Shown here one piece after another: positions 7,991 through 15,515 of a stretch of DNA of 64,000 bases (its first letter is position 1; the number at the start of each line of letters is the position of its first letter). The stretch covers positions 307,879-371,878 of the forward strand of contig NZ_CABPSA010000006.1 of assembly GCF_902459615.1 (NCBI RefSeq), in the 5' to 3' direction. Source of the DNA: Pandoraea commovens. GTDB lineage: Bacteria > Pseudomonadota > Gammaproteobacteria > Burkholderiales > Burkholderiaceae. The notes beneath the pieces were generated by a model, which saw only the letters and a program-made list of their open reading frames with translations, did not search any database and had not been told where the DNA came from. Made by a program: the position numbers and the translations under genes.

Positions 7991-8755
7991 ATGAACCGCA
8001 AACTCGACAACAAGATCGCACTCGTCACCGGCGCCACCAGTGGCATTGGCCTGGCCACCGCGCAACGCTTCGCCGCCGAAGGCGCCCACGTCTATCTGAC
8101 CGGCCGCCGTCAGGCGGAACTCGACGCGGCCGTCGCGTCGATCCGTGAAGTTGGCGGCAAGGCCACCGGTCTTCGCGTCGACTCGACGAAACTGGAAGAA
8201 CTCGATTCGCTGTACAAGCAAATCGGCGAAGCCCACGGCCGTCTCGACGTGTTGTTTGCCAACGCTGGCGGCGGCTCAATGCTCGCACTCGGCGACATCA
8301 CCGAGGCGCACTTCGATGAGACGTTCGACCGTAATGTAAAGGCCGTGCTGTTCACTGTTCAGAAGGCGCTGCCGTTGCTGGCAGACGGTGCATCGGTGAT
8401 CCTGACAGGATCGACGGCTGGCAGCTCGGGTACTGCGGCGTTCAGTGTGTACTCGGCCTCGAAGGCAGCGGTGCGCGCGTTTGCCCGCAGCTGGATTCTT
8501 GACCTGAAGTCGCGCCGCATCCGCGTGAACACGATCAGCCCGGGCGCGACCCGCACTCCCGGTCTGCTCGACCTCGCAGGCGACGACGCAGCGCAACGTC
8601 AGGGGTTGGCCGACTACCTTGCCGCACAGATCCCGCTGGCGCGTCTCGGCGAAGCGACGGAAATCGCCAGCGCAGCGCTGTTCCTCGCGTCCGACGACGC
8701 CAGCTTCGTGAACGGCGCGGAACTGTTCGTCGACGGCGGTCAACAGCAAATCTAA
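7991..8755 (+). CDS. Short-chain dehydrogenase/reductase (SDR)
   Basis: A 254-residue classical SDR. The cofactor motif TGATSGIG is at residues 13-20, NAGG at 91-94, catalytic Ser141 in ILTGSTAG, and Tyr154/Lys158 in YSASK. It ends with the usual SDR tail, [20 protein letters not shown] after the second strand (around residues 37-40) suggests NADP(H) preference. ATG 7991 is chosen because the Rossmann fold begins right after it and a purine-rich stretch precedes it. It is divergent from the LysR gene and shares its operator. The substrate is unknown; a carbonyl partner for the hydrolase pathway is a reasonable guess. Confidence 0.9.
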   Translation: MNRKLDNKIALVTGATSGIGLATAQRFAAEGAHVYLTGRRQAELDAAVASIREVGGKATGLRVDSTKLEELDSLYKQIGEAHGRLDVLFANAGGGSMLALGDITEAHFDETFDRNVKAVLFTVQKALPLLADGASVILTGSTAGSSGTAAFSVYSASKAAVRAFARSWILDLKSRRIRVNTISPGATRTPGLLDLAGDDAAQRQGLADYLAAQIPLARLGEATEIASAALFLASDDASFVNGAELFVDGGQQQI

Positions 8756-8824
8756 GCCGAGCAGGCATCGAAGCCGGCTGCCCATCTGGCGTGGCGCAGC
8801 CGGCTGTCTTGGGAGTCCGCAATC

Positions 8825-9541
8825 ATGATTGAACATCGCCCCTTTACGTCATTGGGCGCCTTGTCTACCGATTGGCTGAAAGCGCGCTTGCACTTTCGCG
8901 TCGGCAATATCGGGCAACTCGCGCATCGGCCGATGGGGCCACTGGTCGTCTGGAATGACGACGAGTTTGCGCCGCACTCGGGCTTCGGGTTGCACCCGCA
9001 TCGCGACATCGAAATCGTGACGTGGGTCCGCGCGGGCGCCATCACGCACGAGGACGACACCGGTAATCGCGCGCGCCTCGTGGCCGAAAGCGTGCAGGCC
9101 ATGCATGCCGGCACGGGCATTCATCACGCCGAGCGCAATGACGAAGACGTGCCGGCTCGGCTGTTCCAGATCTGGCTGCAACCGCGTGCGCCTGGCGGCG
9201 CGCCGTCGTGGACCACCGGAAGCTGCTCGCCGGCGCGACGCGACGGCCGCTTCGTCACCCTCGCGAGCGGAGACCCTGCTGATGTACGCGCCGGGGCGTT
9301 GCCGATCGACGCCGATGCCCGCGTCAGGATTGCGACGTTGCGCGAAGGCACCACGGCACACGTGGCGTTGGAGGTAGCGCAAGCCGCCTATTTCGTGAGC
9401 GACCACGGCCGACTCGACATTGGCGGGATACGGCTGGAGCCACGCGACGGCGCACTGGTGACCGGCGAGTCCGAAGTGTCGGTCACCGCGCTCGACGATA
9501 CCGACGTTGTGGTGGTTCAGTTACTTGACGAGCGTCGGTGA
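8825..9541 (+). CDS. Pirin-family protein (YhaK-like)
   Basis: A 238-residue bicupin of the pirin family. The metal-binding pattern is clear in the N-terminal cupin: HPHRD with His57 and His59, then GTGIHHAE with His101 and Glu103. The C-terminal cupin is shorter, as in YhaK-like members. Some pirins are quercetin 2,3-dioxygenases and others are redox sensors. It follows the dehydrogenase by 69 bp on the same strand and may be cotranscribed. The product ends at the edge of the repeat-bearing accessory region. Confidence 0.85.
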   Translation: MIEHRPFTSLGALSTDWLKARLHFRVGNIGQLAHRPMGPLVVWNDDEFAPHSGFGLHPHRDIEIVTWVRAGAITHEDDTGNRARLVAESVQAMHAGTGIHHAERNDEDVPARLFQIWLQPRAPGGAPSWTTGSCSPARRDGRFVTLASGDPADVRAGALPIDADARVRIATLREGTTAHVALEVAQAAYFVSDHGRLDIGGIRLEPRDGALVTGESEVSVTALDDTDVVVVQLLDERR

Positions 9542-9651
9542 GACAAATCGACGCGACCCAGCGATGCGCCATCAGGGCGTATTGCCGGGTCTCGGACATT
9601 CGACGCCATTTGAAGTCTCGTCCGGATCGCCCAAATTTATCGGAGCTTTAG

Positions 9652-9868
9652 CGGTGGCTTCTGCCAGGTGAGTTTGCTCTTGTTCCCAGGCATACGACCA
9701 AATCGGAACTCATCAAGGCTGCGATTGCGTTTCTCGATTGGGAAAAGCCATGGACATTTGCTTCTACTGTTTTAGAGCAACTCGCGGATGAGAGTCATCC
9801 AAGCGCGAATCATCCGAGATCTCGGTGTCGACGTGGAGCGTCCCTTCTTGGCCGAAAGCGGTCGTAAC
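9652..9868 (+). pseudogene. Possible remnant of a protein-coding gene
   Basis: An open frame without a start codon runs from after a TAG at 9649 to a TAA at 9866-9868. Its middle reads like real protein (SELIKAAIAFLDWEKPWTFA, then STVLEQLADES) before dissolving into arginine-rich sequence as it enters the direct repeat. The good stretch is only about 45 residues. It may be the C-terminal end of a gene truncated by whatever placed the repeat. The family is not recognised. Confidence 0.3.
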
Positions 9869-9963
9869 GCTTTGACCGCTACATGACCCGTGCCCGGCAG
9901 TGTGGCCTACGGGTCACCCCCGACCCCGCTACGCCTTTACCGTTTTTATTGCTATTAGCAGCT
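9849..9963. repeat. Direct repeat, copy 1 (about 115 bp)
   Basis: It begins TGGCCGAAAGCGGTCGTAAC and ends GCTATTAGCAGCT. It matches 13089-13202 nearly base for base: one indel and a few substitutions around 9869-9882, then identical for over 75 bp. Together the copies bracket the TetR, flavoprotein and methyltransferase genes. Unlike copy 2, this copy continues into the right arm of an AT-rich palindrome. Confidence 0.85.
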
Positions 9964-9985
9964 GATATTAGTAATAAAAACGGTT
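9939..9985. repeat. Imperfect AT-rich palindrome at the end of repeat copy 1
   Basis: ACCGTTTTTATT...ATTAGCAG faces CTGATATTAGTAATAAAAACGGT. The outer 12 bp are perfectly complementary and the inner part is imperfect. Copy 2 of the repeat keeps only the left arm, so the junction between repeat and unique sequence falls at the palindrome centre. This is typical of a recombination or insertion endpoint, or of a decayed terminator. Confidence 0.5.
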
Positions 9986-10325
9986 ACCACGACGCGTAGT
10001 AACTACTTGAAAACAATGGGATCGCTATTCCCCGTTCAAACGGTTACGGTCACGCCCCGGCGAGCGATCTGCGTAGTGCTGAGGAATAAAGTCGGTTACA
10101 CAGATGATAACGAACGGCGATTTTCGACCCTTCTCTGTCGTTCCACTCAGGCCGCAGTAGCGACCGCTATCGTGTGAAAGCGGCCTCTGCCTGCCTGCGC
10201 GGGCGGCTTTTGCGCTCATGCAATGAGACTAGCCCATCAGCCGTCCACGCATCATCCATAGGTTGCTCGGGGCGAACAGCGTATGCAATTGCTGCGTGTT
10301 CTTCAGCGGCCGCGAGAGCGCGCCT

Positions 10326-10958
10326 TTAGGCTCCACCGTGCGCAGCGATGAACAGGGCGACGGCCGACCGGCAATAGGATTCGATTTCGTTGTCGTCCTC
10401 TGCTCTCGCCTCATCGAAGCGTGCGATCAGCAGCAGATCCGATCCTTTGAAAAGCGCGGCAAACAAGCGGGCGGACAGGTGCGCGTCGGGCACGTTCAGC
10501 ATCCCTTTCGCGTGCAACTGACGCAACACAGCCTCGATTTGGGAGATGACATAGGCAGGCCCAGCTTCGTAATGGAGCTTGCTTAACGACGGTTGATTCG
10601 TCTTGTCGGCCAACACCATGGCTTCGACACTTCGAGCGCCCTGGCTCAACAGCGTACGGAGCAGGGAGGCCCCGACCGCCATGAGTTGATCTTCGGCCGA
10701 ACCGTCGACGCCTTCAGAAAGGGCCTGCGGTGCAAATTGGTGGCAATGGGCCACCATGGCCGCGCTGAACAGCGCCTCCTTGTTCTCGAAGTGCCGATAG
10801 ATGCTCAGCTTGGAAATCTTCGCCCGCTGGGCGACCTTGTCCATCGTCGTCGCTTGAAAACCCAATTCCACAAAGAGTTCGCAGGCCGCGTCGACGATCG
10901 TTTGGCGAAGCGCCTCGTTGGCGGGCCGGCCGCGCCGGCCCTGGCTGTTTTCGGTCAC
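10326..10958 (-). CDS. TetR/AcrR-family regulator
   Basis: A 210-residue TetR-type repressor. After a basic lead (QGRRGRPANEAL) comes the helix-turn-helix TTMDKVAQRAKISKLSIYRHFENKEALF at about residues 38-65, then a helical ligand domain ending AVALFIAAHGGA. It is divergent from the flavoprotein gene at 11105, and the gap between them contains a strong promoter overlapped by a perfect dyad. It most likely represses the flavoprotein and perhaps the methyltransferase. It lies inside the segment bounded by the 115-bp repeats. Confidence 0.88.
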   Translation of the reverse strand: MTENSQGRRGRPANEALRQTIVDAACELFVELGFQATTMDKVAQRAKISKLSIYRHFENKEALFSAAMVAHCHQFAPQALSEGVDGSAEDQLMAVGASLLRTLLSQGARSVEAMVLADKTNQPSLSKLHYEAGPAYVISQIEAVLRQLHAKGMLNVPDAHLSARLFAALFKGSDLLLIARFDEARAEDDNEIESYCRSAVALFIAAHGGA

Positions 10959-10972
10959 GATAATTCCAGTAC

Positions 10973-11015
10973 TTGACAGTATTCAAATTGATTAATACGA
11001 TACCATCCAGTATCG
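10973..11015 (+). promoter_or_regulatory. Promoter and TetR-type operator before the flavoprotein gene
   Basis: TTGACA (10973-10978), a 17-bp spacer and TACGAT (10996-11001) form a near-consensus sigma70 promoter. An inverted repeat, CGATAC-CATCCA-GTATCG (10998-11015), overlaps the -10. This is classic TetR-repressor geometry, and the TetR gene is divergent and adjacent. Confidence 0.7.
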
Positions 11016-11104
11016 CAATGTGCAAGCCAAGGGCAGGTTTCAACCGGTTGTCCAGATCCGGTGTCCCCGGCCCACTCCTCATTCACAACCCGGAGCCCAT
11101 CACC

Positions 11105-11998
11105 ATGAACGACGTCATCATCATTGGCGGCAGCTTTGCCGGCCTCGCCGCCGCCCTGCAACTCGGCCGTGCCCGCCGCAAGGTCACCGTTCTCGATACG
11201 GGCCGGCCGCGCAACCGCTTTGCCGGCCACTCGCATGGCCTGCTCGGCCACGACCACAAGCCGCCGCTGGACATCCTGGCCGAGGCGCGGCAGCAGCTGG
11301 CGCGTTATCCAACGATCAGCCTCGTCAATGCCCGGGCCGAGAGCGTGTCTGGCGCCATCGACGATTTCTGCGTTGTCACTGACGATCACGAAAGCCTGAG
11401 GGCGCGCCGCGTGATCCTGAGCTATGGTGTCGCCGACCAGATGCCTGATGTGCCGGGCTTTGCCGAAAGCTGGGGCACGTCCATCGTGCCGTGCCCGTAT
11501 TGCGACGGCTTTGAAGTCGCTGGCCAGCATTGGGGCCTTGTCTGGTCCAGTCCGCAGTCGTATCAGTCTGCCAAGCTGTTCCGCGATTGGACTGACACGT
11601 TGACTGTCTTCGCCGATGGACATGACATCGCGCCCGATATCCAGGCCGATCTGGCACGCCGCAACATACCTCTCGTCGATGGCCGAATCGTCGAGATCGC
11701 CCACGAGAAGGGCCATATCACCACCGTCAATCTCGATACCGGCAGCAATGTCGCCGTTGACATCCTGTTCGCCAATCCGCGTAACAAGCCGTCCGCAAGC
11801 CTGCATGAATCACTGGGCCTCGCCACGCTCGATACGCCCACCGGCGTGGTCCTCAACGTCGACGACCGACGCCAAACCAGCATGCCCGGCATCTACGCCG
11901 CCGGCGACCTTGCCACGCCCTTCTTGCCGTCGGTCACCCAGGCATCCTCGCAGGGTGCGATGGCGGGCATCTTCGCCCAGCAATCGATGGTGGTTTGA
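11105..11998 (+). CDS. Thioredoxin-reductase-like FAD oxidoreductase with CPYC motif
   Basis: A 297-residue flavoprotein. The FAD-binding GGSFAG is at residues 8-13, the redox CPYC at 130-133, and the C-terminal FAD motif is GIYAAGDL. The region where true thioredoxin reductases have GxGxxA for NADPH reads WSSPQSYQSAKLF, so the NADPH motif is missing. CPYCDGFE plus the lost NADPH motif resembles the dithiol-oxidase group (GliT, HlmI, DepH), which uses O2 rather than NADPH. This is family-level inference; an ordinary NAD(P)/FAD oxidoreductase remains possible. ATG 11105 follows the promoter and begins the Rossmann fold. A methyltransferase gene follows after 96 bp. Confidence 0.8.
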   Translation: MNDVIIIGGSFAGLAAALQLGRARRKVTVLDTGRPRNRFAGHSHGLLGHDHKPPLDILAEARQQLARYPTISLVNARAESVSGAIDDFCVVTDDHESLRARRVILSYGVADQMPDVPGFAESWGTSIVPCPYCDGFEVAGQHWGLVWSSPQSYQSAKLFRDWTDTLTVFADGHDIAPDIQADLARRNIPLVDGRIVEIAHEKGHITTVNLDTGSNVAVDILFANPRNKPSASLHESLGLATLDTPTGVVLNVDDRRQTSMPGIYAAGDLATPFLPSVTQASSQGAMAGIFAQQSMVV

Positions 11999-12094
11999 GA
12001 GCACAGGTTCCTTTCTCCCGCTGCGTCGTCGCCTTCGAAAAGGTCGGCGTAGATCGGCGCGGTGAAAGGCAGACCGTCGAGTCAAGGAGATGAC

Positions 12095-12958
12095 ATGGCA
12101 AAGCAAAGTGCTGATCAGGTGGGTGACTGGAACGGTCAAAGCGGGGAGCGCTGGGTTGCCAACCAGGCCCGGCTCGACGCTCTGGTGTCGGTGTTCGGCC
12201 AGGCCGCGATCGAAGCCGTCGCGCCCGCGACGGGTGAGCGCGTGCTGGACATCGGCTGCGGCGCGGGCGCGTCGAGTCTGGCTCTGGCCGCCCGCGTCGG
12301 CGCGAGGGGGCAAGTGCTGGGCGTGGACATATCCGAACCGCTGATCGGCCAGGCGCGCGCGCTTGCGCGACCGGATACGCCGGCCCTGTTTCAGGTGGCC
12401 GACGCCAGCAGCGCAGAGCTGCCCGAGGGCGCGTTCGACATCCTGTTCTCGCGTTTCGGGGTGATGTTCTTCGACGATCCGACAGCGGCGTTCGCCCATA
12501 TGCGACGCGCGCTCCGGCCGGTCGGTCGGGTCGCTTTCGTCTGCTGGCGCGGCGCGACCGAGAACGATTGGATGCGCCTGCCGGTTGGCGCGCTCAAGGG
12601 CATCCTCCCGCCGACCGCGCTGCCCAATCCCGAAGCGCCCGGCCCGTTTTCGTTCGGCGACCGGGAACGCGTGGCAGGCATCCTGACGGCGGCCGGCTTT
12701 ACCGATATCGCTATCTCGCCCTTCGACGCGGTCGTCCCATTCGGCGAGGGCGAAACGCGGGACGCTGCGATCGACGACGCAGTGAGGATGACGCTCGAGG
12801 TCGGCCCACTGTCGCGTGCGCTCGCTGATCAGCCCGACGACATCCGCGCGCGCGCCTCGGCCGCAGTTAGTGCCGCCTTTGCGAGCCTTCCCGGCGAGCG
12901 GTCGGTGATGATCAACGGCGCCGCGTGGATCGTCATGGCACGCAATCCGGCAAGCTGA
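12095..12958 (+). CDS. Class I SAM-dependent methyltransferase
   Basis: A 287-residue methyltransferase. Motif I is VLDIGCGAGASSLALA at about residues 50-65, followed by VLGVDISEPLIGQAR and the post-motif DILFSRFGVMFFDDP. It belongs to the UbiE/Methyltransf_11-25 type, and the substrate is not evident. The start at 12095 is set by AAGGAG at 12085-12090; a GTG at 12062 is in frame but lacks a ribosome site. It follows the CPYC flavoprotein on the same strand and is probably cotranscribed. Pairing with a dithiol-oxidase-like flavoprotein would fit S-methylation of a dithiol, which is speculative. Confidence 0.85.
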   Translation: MAKQSADQVGDWNGQSGERWVANQARLDALVSVFGQAAIEAVAPATGERVLDIGCGAGASSLALAARVGARGQVLGVDISEPLIGQARALARPDTPALFQVADASSAELPEGAFDILFSRFGVMFFDDPTAAFAHMRRALRPVGRVAFVCWRGATENDWMRLPVGALKGILPPTALPNPEAPGPFSFGDRERVAGILTAAGFTDIAISPFDAVVPFGEGETRDAAIDDAVRMTLEVGPLSRALADQPDDIRARASAAVSAAFASLPGERSVMINGAAWIVMARNPAS

Positions 12959-13088
12959 GAGGTTAAGTCGACCAATGTGTCAGAACCAGCAACTCCTCGT
13001 GTCTCGGGGAGGGGTCTACTTTGAGCGCCGAACGGCCGGAACGCGGCGCTGATTGGCCATTGAGGGCGAAAAGAGCAGTGGCTCTTGA

Positions 13089-13202
13089 TGGCCGAAAGCG
13101 GTCGTAACACTTTGCCGCTATATGACCCGTGCCCGGCAGTGTGGCCTACGGGTCACCCCCGACCCCGCTACGCCTTTACCGTTTTTATTGCTATTAGCAG
13201 CT
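13089..13202. repeat. Direct repeat, copy 2 (114 bp)
   Basis: It matches 9849-9963 in the same orientation, starting TGGCCGAAAGCGGTCGTAAC and ending GCTATTAGCAGCT. The two copies are 3.1 kb apart and define the borders of the TetR/flavoprotein/methyltransferase segment. Downstream, the sequence switches at once to the promoter of the efflux pump. Confidence 0.85.
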
Positions 13203-13231
13203 CGTCCAAATCCCCTACGCAGCAAACGTGC

Positions 13232-13260
13232 TAGAATCGTTGACTGATCAAACATTGATC
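13232..13260 (+). promoter_or_regulatory. Putative -10 and MarR operator before the efflux pump
   Basis: TAGAAT (13232-13237) is a plausible -10. It is followed by a perfect dyad, GATCAA-ACA-TTGATC (13246-13260), just before the ATG at 13271. MarR-type repressors bind short dyads of this kind, and a marR gene ends this operon. No good -35 or Shine-Dalgarno sequence is visible. Confidence 0.5.
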
Positions 13261-13270
13261 CATCCAAAAA

Positions 13271-14872
13271 ATGGCTCCCAGTCCTAGCACCCCGCACTCG
13301 GCGGGGCAGGTGTTGCCCTTCCGACAGTCGCTCGTGGCGATGCTCGGCCTTTGTTTCTGCACGATGATGGTGGCGCTCGACCAGACAGTGGTCGGGACCG
13401 CACTGCCGACCATCGTCGCGGAACTCAAGGGGTTCGAGTACTACGCGTGGGTCGCAACGTCGTATCTCCTCACCTCCGTCATCACCGTCCCCATCTTCGG
13501 ACGCCTCGGCGATTTCTACGGCCGCAAGCGCTTCGTCATGGCGGCGATCATCGTCTTTACAGCCGCGTCGGTCCTCTGCGGTGCGGCGAACAGCATGCCG
13601 TTCCTCGTCTTGGCCCGCGCCCTGCAGGGCATCGGCGGAGGTATGCTCGTCGGGACCGCGTTCGCGTGTGTCCCCGAACTGTTCCCCGATCCTCACGTGC
13701 GTCTACGCTGGCAGGTCATGCTCAGCTCCGCTTTCGGCATTGCGAACGCCATTGGCCCTTCGCTCGGTGGCTTTCTCACCGAAGCCTACGGCTGGCGTTC
13801 GGTCTTCTACGTCAATCTACCCGTCGGTTTGCTCGGCATCTGGTTCATCGGACGCCACCTGCCGCAAATGCGTGCCGAAGAACACAGCAAAGCCAGTATC
13901 GACTGGCTCGGCGCGGTGCTCATCACCGCAGCGCTCGGTAGCTTGCAGATGCTCGTCGAATGGCTGCCTGCCGACGGTCTCTCGCGCGGCGTGGTGACGC
14001 TGGCTGTCGTGCTGGTCGTCTCGTCGCTCGCGCTCTATCGGTGGGAGCAGCGCACCTCGCATCCGATCCTGCCGTTCGAGATGTTCCGTGACAAATCGCT
14101 CGCGCCGCTTTTCGTGCTGTCCGTCTTTGCGGGCTTTTCGATGTTCGGGCTGCTGTTCTATGCGCCGTTGCTGCTGCAAGGCGGCTTCGGACTCTCGCCG
14201 CGCGAAACCGGTTTGCTCATCACGCCGCTGGTCGTGTGTATCACCGTGGGAAGCATCGTGAACGGGCGTCTGATTACCCGTCTGCGGAATCCGAACGTAA
14301 TGTTGTACGGCGGCTTCCTGCTGCTTGCGCTGGCCTGTGCAGGCATCATCACTACGCATCGCGGTACCTCGCATCTGCTGATCGCCGCCTACATGTTCCT
14401 TGCGGGTCTCGGCCTCGGTTTCGTGATGCCGAACCTGACGGTCTTCGCACAGGAGGTCGCCGGGCGTGCGCACCTCGGCATCGCCACCGCACTGATGCAG
14501 TCGCTGCGCATGATCGGTGGGATGCTCGGCACGGCCATCGTCGGCACGCTGGTGAATCACAGCTATACGGCACGCGTCACCGATGCGCTGGCGGCTAACG
14601 AAGGCACGCGTTTCACGTCGCAGCTCTCCGATCCGCAGATCCTCGTGAACGCTACCGCGCAAAGCGACTTCCTGATGACGCTCGCGCACATGGGCCAGAA
14701 CGGCGCGCTGTTTATCGAATCGGCGCGCACGTCGCTCGTCGCCGCCATTCACAATGGCCAGATGGTGTCGCTCGCGGCGGCGCTTGCCGGGTTGTGGTTT
14801 GTGCGACGCGTGCCGCTCATTCGTCTGACGCGCGGCGCGAAGACGCAACCGCAGCCGCCAGCCGGGGAGTGA
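13271..14872 (+). CDS. DHA2-family MFS drug efflux transporter (EmrB/QacA type)
   Basis: A 533-residue inner-membrane proton antiporter with about 14 predicted helices. Motif C-like and DHA2 hallmarks are clear: MVALDQTVVGTALPTIVAEL in helix 1, then the loop GRLGDFYGRKRF (motif A) and GIGGGMLVGTAFA. Family members export hydrophobic drugs, dyes or organic acids. No EmrA-like adaptor gene is adjacent, so it may act alone. The marR gene begins 4 bp after its stop, making a two-gene operon. A dyad near the start codon suggests MarR control. Confidence 0.9.
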   Translation: MAPSPSTPHSAGQVLPFRQSLVAMLGLCFCTMMVALDQTVVGTALPTIVAELKGFEYYAWVATSYLLTSVITVPIFGRLGDFYGRKRFVMAAIIVFTAASVLCGAANSMPFLVLARALQGIGGGMLVGTAFACVPELFPDPHVRLRWQVMLSSAFGIANAIGPSLGGFLTEAYGWRSVFYVNLPVGLLGIWFIGRHLPQMRAEEHSKASIDWLGAVLITAALGSLQMLVEWLPADGLSRGVVTLAVVLVVSSLALYRWEQRTSHPILPFEMFRDKSLAPLFVLSVFAGFSMFGLLFYAPLLLQGGFGLSPRETGLLITPLVVCITVGSIVNGRLITRLRNPNVMLYGGFLLLALACAGIITTHRGTSHLLIAAYMFLAGLGLGFVMPNLTVFAQEVAGRAHLGIATALMQSLRMIGGMLGTAIVGTLVNHSYTARVTDALAANEGTRFTSQLSDPQILVNATAQSDFLMTLAHMGQNGALFIESARTSLVAAIHNGQMVSLAAALAGLWFVRRVPLIRLTRGAKTQPQPPAGE

Positions 14873-14876
14873 CGCG

Positions 14877-15419
14877 ATGCCGACCGCTTTGAAACGTAAC
14901 GTCATTCAGCAACTGAGTCTGACCTACCGCGCGATGATGCTCGCCTTCGACGCGCAGGTCGGACATCCGCTGCCGCGCTGGCGCATCATTCTCTCGCTGG
15001 CCGAACGCGGCACCTGCTCGCAGAAGTTTCTTGCGGAGCATTGCCGACTCGACCCGGCGTCGCTCACGCGTCAACTTCAATCAATGGAAGCGCTCGGCTG
15101 GCTGTCGCGCGCGACCGACCCCGACGACAATCGTCTGACGAACGTCACGCTGACGGAAGCGGGCATGGCCGTGCACGACGAGGCGACGCCGCGCCGTCAG
15201 GCTTTCTTCGACGACACGCTCGAAGGCATGACGCCGGATGAGATCGCCACGCTGGAGAGCGCGCTCGTGCATCTGGAGGCGCAGTTCAAGTCGGTGGCGT
15301 CCAGAGCGAAATCGGGTGCTGCTGCACCTGCCGGATCGAACGCGGCGAACGCAGGGAGCGCTGCGAACGCCACGGACACCACGCCTGCAAGAAAGCGTGC
15401 TTCCAAAAACGCGTCATAG
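14877..15419 (+). CDS. MarR-family transcriptional regulator
   Basis: A 180-residue MarR protein. The winged helix is CSQKFLAEHCRLDPASLTRQLQSMEALGWLSRATDPDDNRLTNVTLTEAG at about residues 43-92, including the DPDDNR wing. The last 45 residues are an alanine/serine/lysine-rich low-complexity tail not typical of the family. It is translationally linked to the upstream efflux gene (4-bp gap) and likely represses the operon through the 13246-13260 dyad. The ligand is probably a pump substrate. Confidence 0.88.
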   Translation: MPTALKRNVIQQLSLTYRAMMLAFDAQVGHPLPRWRIILSLAERGTCSQKFLAEHCRLDPASLTRQLQSMEALGWLSRATDPDDNRLTNVTLTEAGMAVHDEATPRRQAFFDDTLEGMTPDEIATLESALVHLEAQFKSVASRAKSGAAAPAGSNAANAGSAANATDTTPARKRASKNAS

Positions 15420-15448
15420 GTCGCTCGCCCCGGCGGATGTCGACCACA

Positions 15449-15484
15449 AAAAAGCCGCTTCGAATTCGAAGCGGCTTTTTCCTT
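15449..15484. terminator. Bidirectional terminator between marR and the deaminase gene
   Basis: A perfect 32-bp palindrome centred at 15464/15465, with GCCGCTTC arms flanked by A and T runs on both sides. It can stop transcription of both convergent genes. Confidence 0.9.
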
Positions 15485-15515
15485 GCTGTGTTCAGGACAA
15501 ACGGTGTGACGACGA

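Larger units (their letters stand above)
9542..10325. other. Gene-poor stretch with decayed repeats
   Basis: About 780 bp without a convincing gene. It holds a possible protein-gene remnant (9652-9868), the first copy of a 115-bp direct repeat (9849-9963), an imperfect AT-rich palindrome (about 9939-9985), and GC-rich purine blocks like those common between Burkholderiaceae genes. A 64-codon minus-strand frame at 10025-10219 is arginine-rich and looks like translated intergenic repeat. Confidence 0.5.
12959..13270. other. Intergenic stretch with repeat copy 2 and the efflux promoter
   Basis: These 312 bp hold GC-rich purine blocks of the common Burkholderiaceae intergenic type (about 13010-13088), the second direct repeat (13089-13202) and the promoter/operator of the MFS gene (13232-13260). 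No coding sequence is supported. Confidence 0.6.

Noticed and set aside
9849-9985. Integron attC-like recombination site
   Set aside because: The repeat has GTAAC and GTTACC-like pieces and a palindrome, but the paired core sites of attC are not in the right order, and no integrase or cassette array is present.
10025-10219. A 64-residue minus-strand protein upstream of the TetR gene region
   Set aside because: Arg/Gly-rich translation of GC-rich intergenic repeat without a convincing ribosome site.
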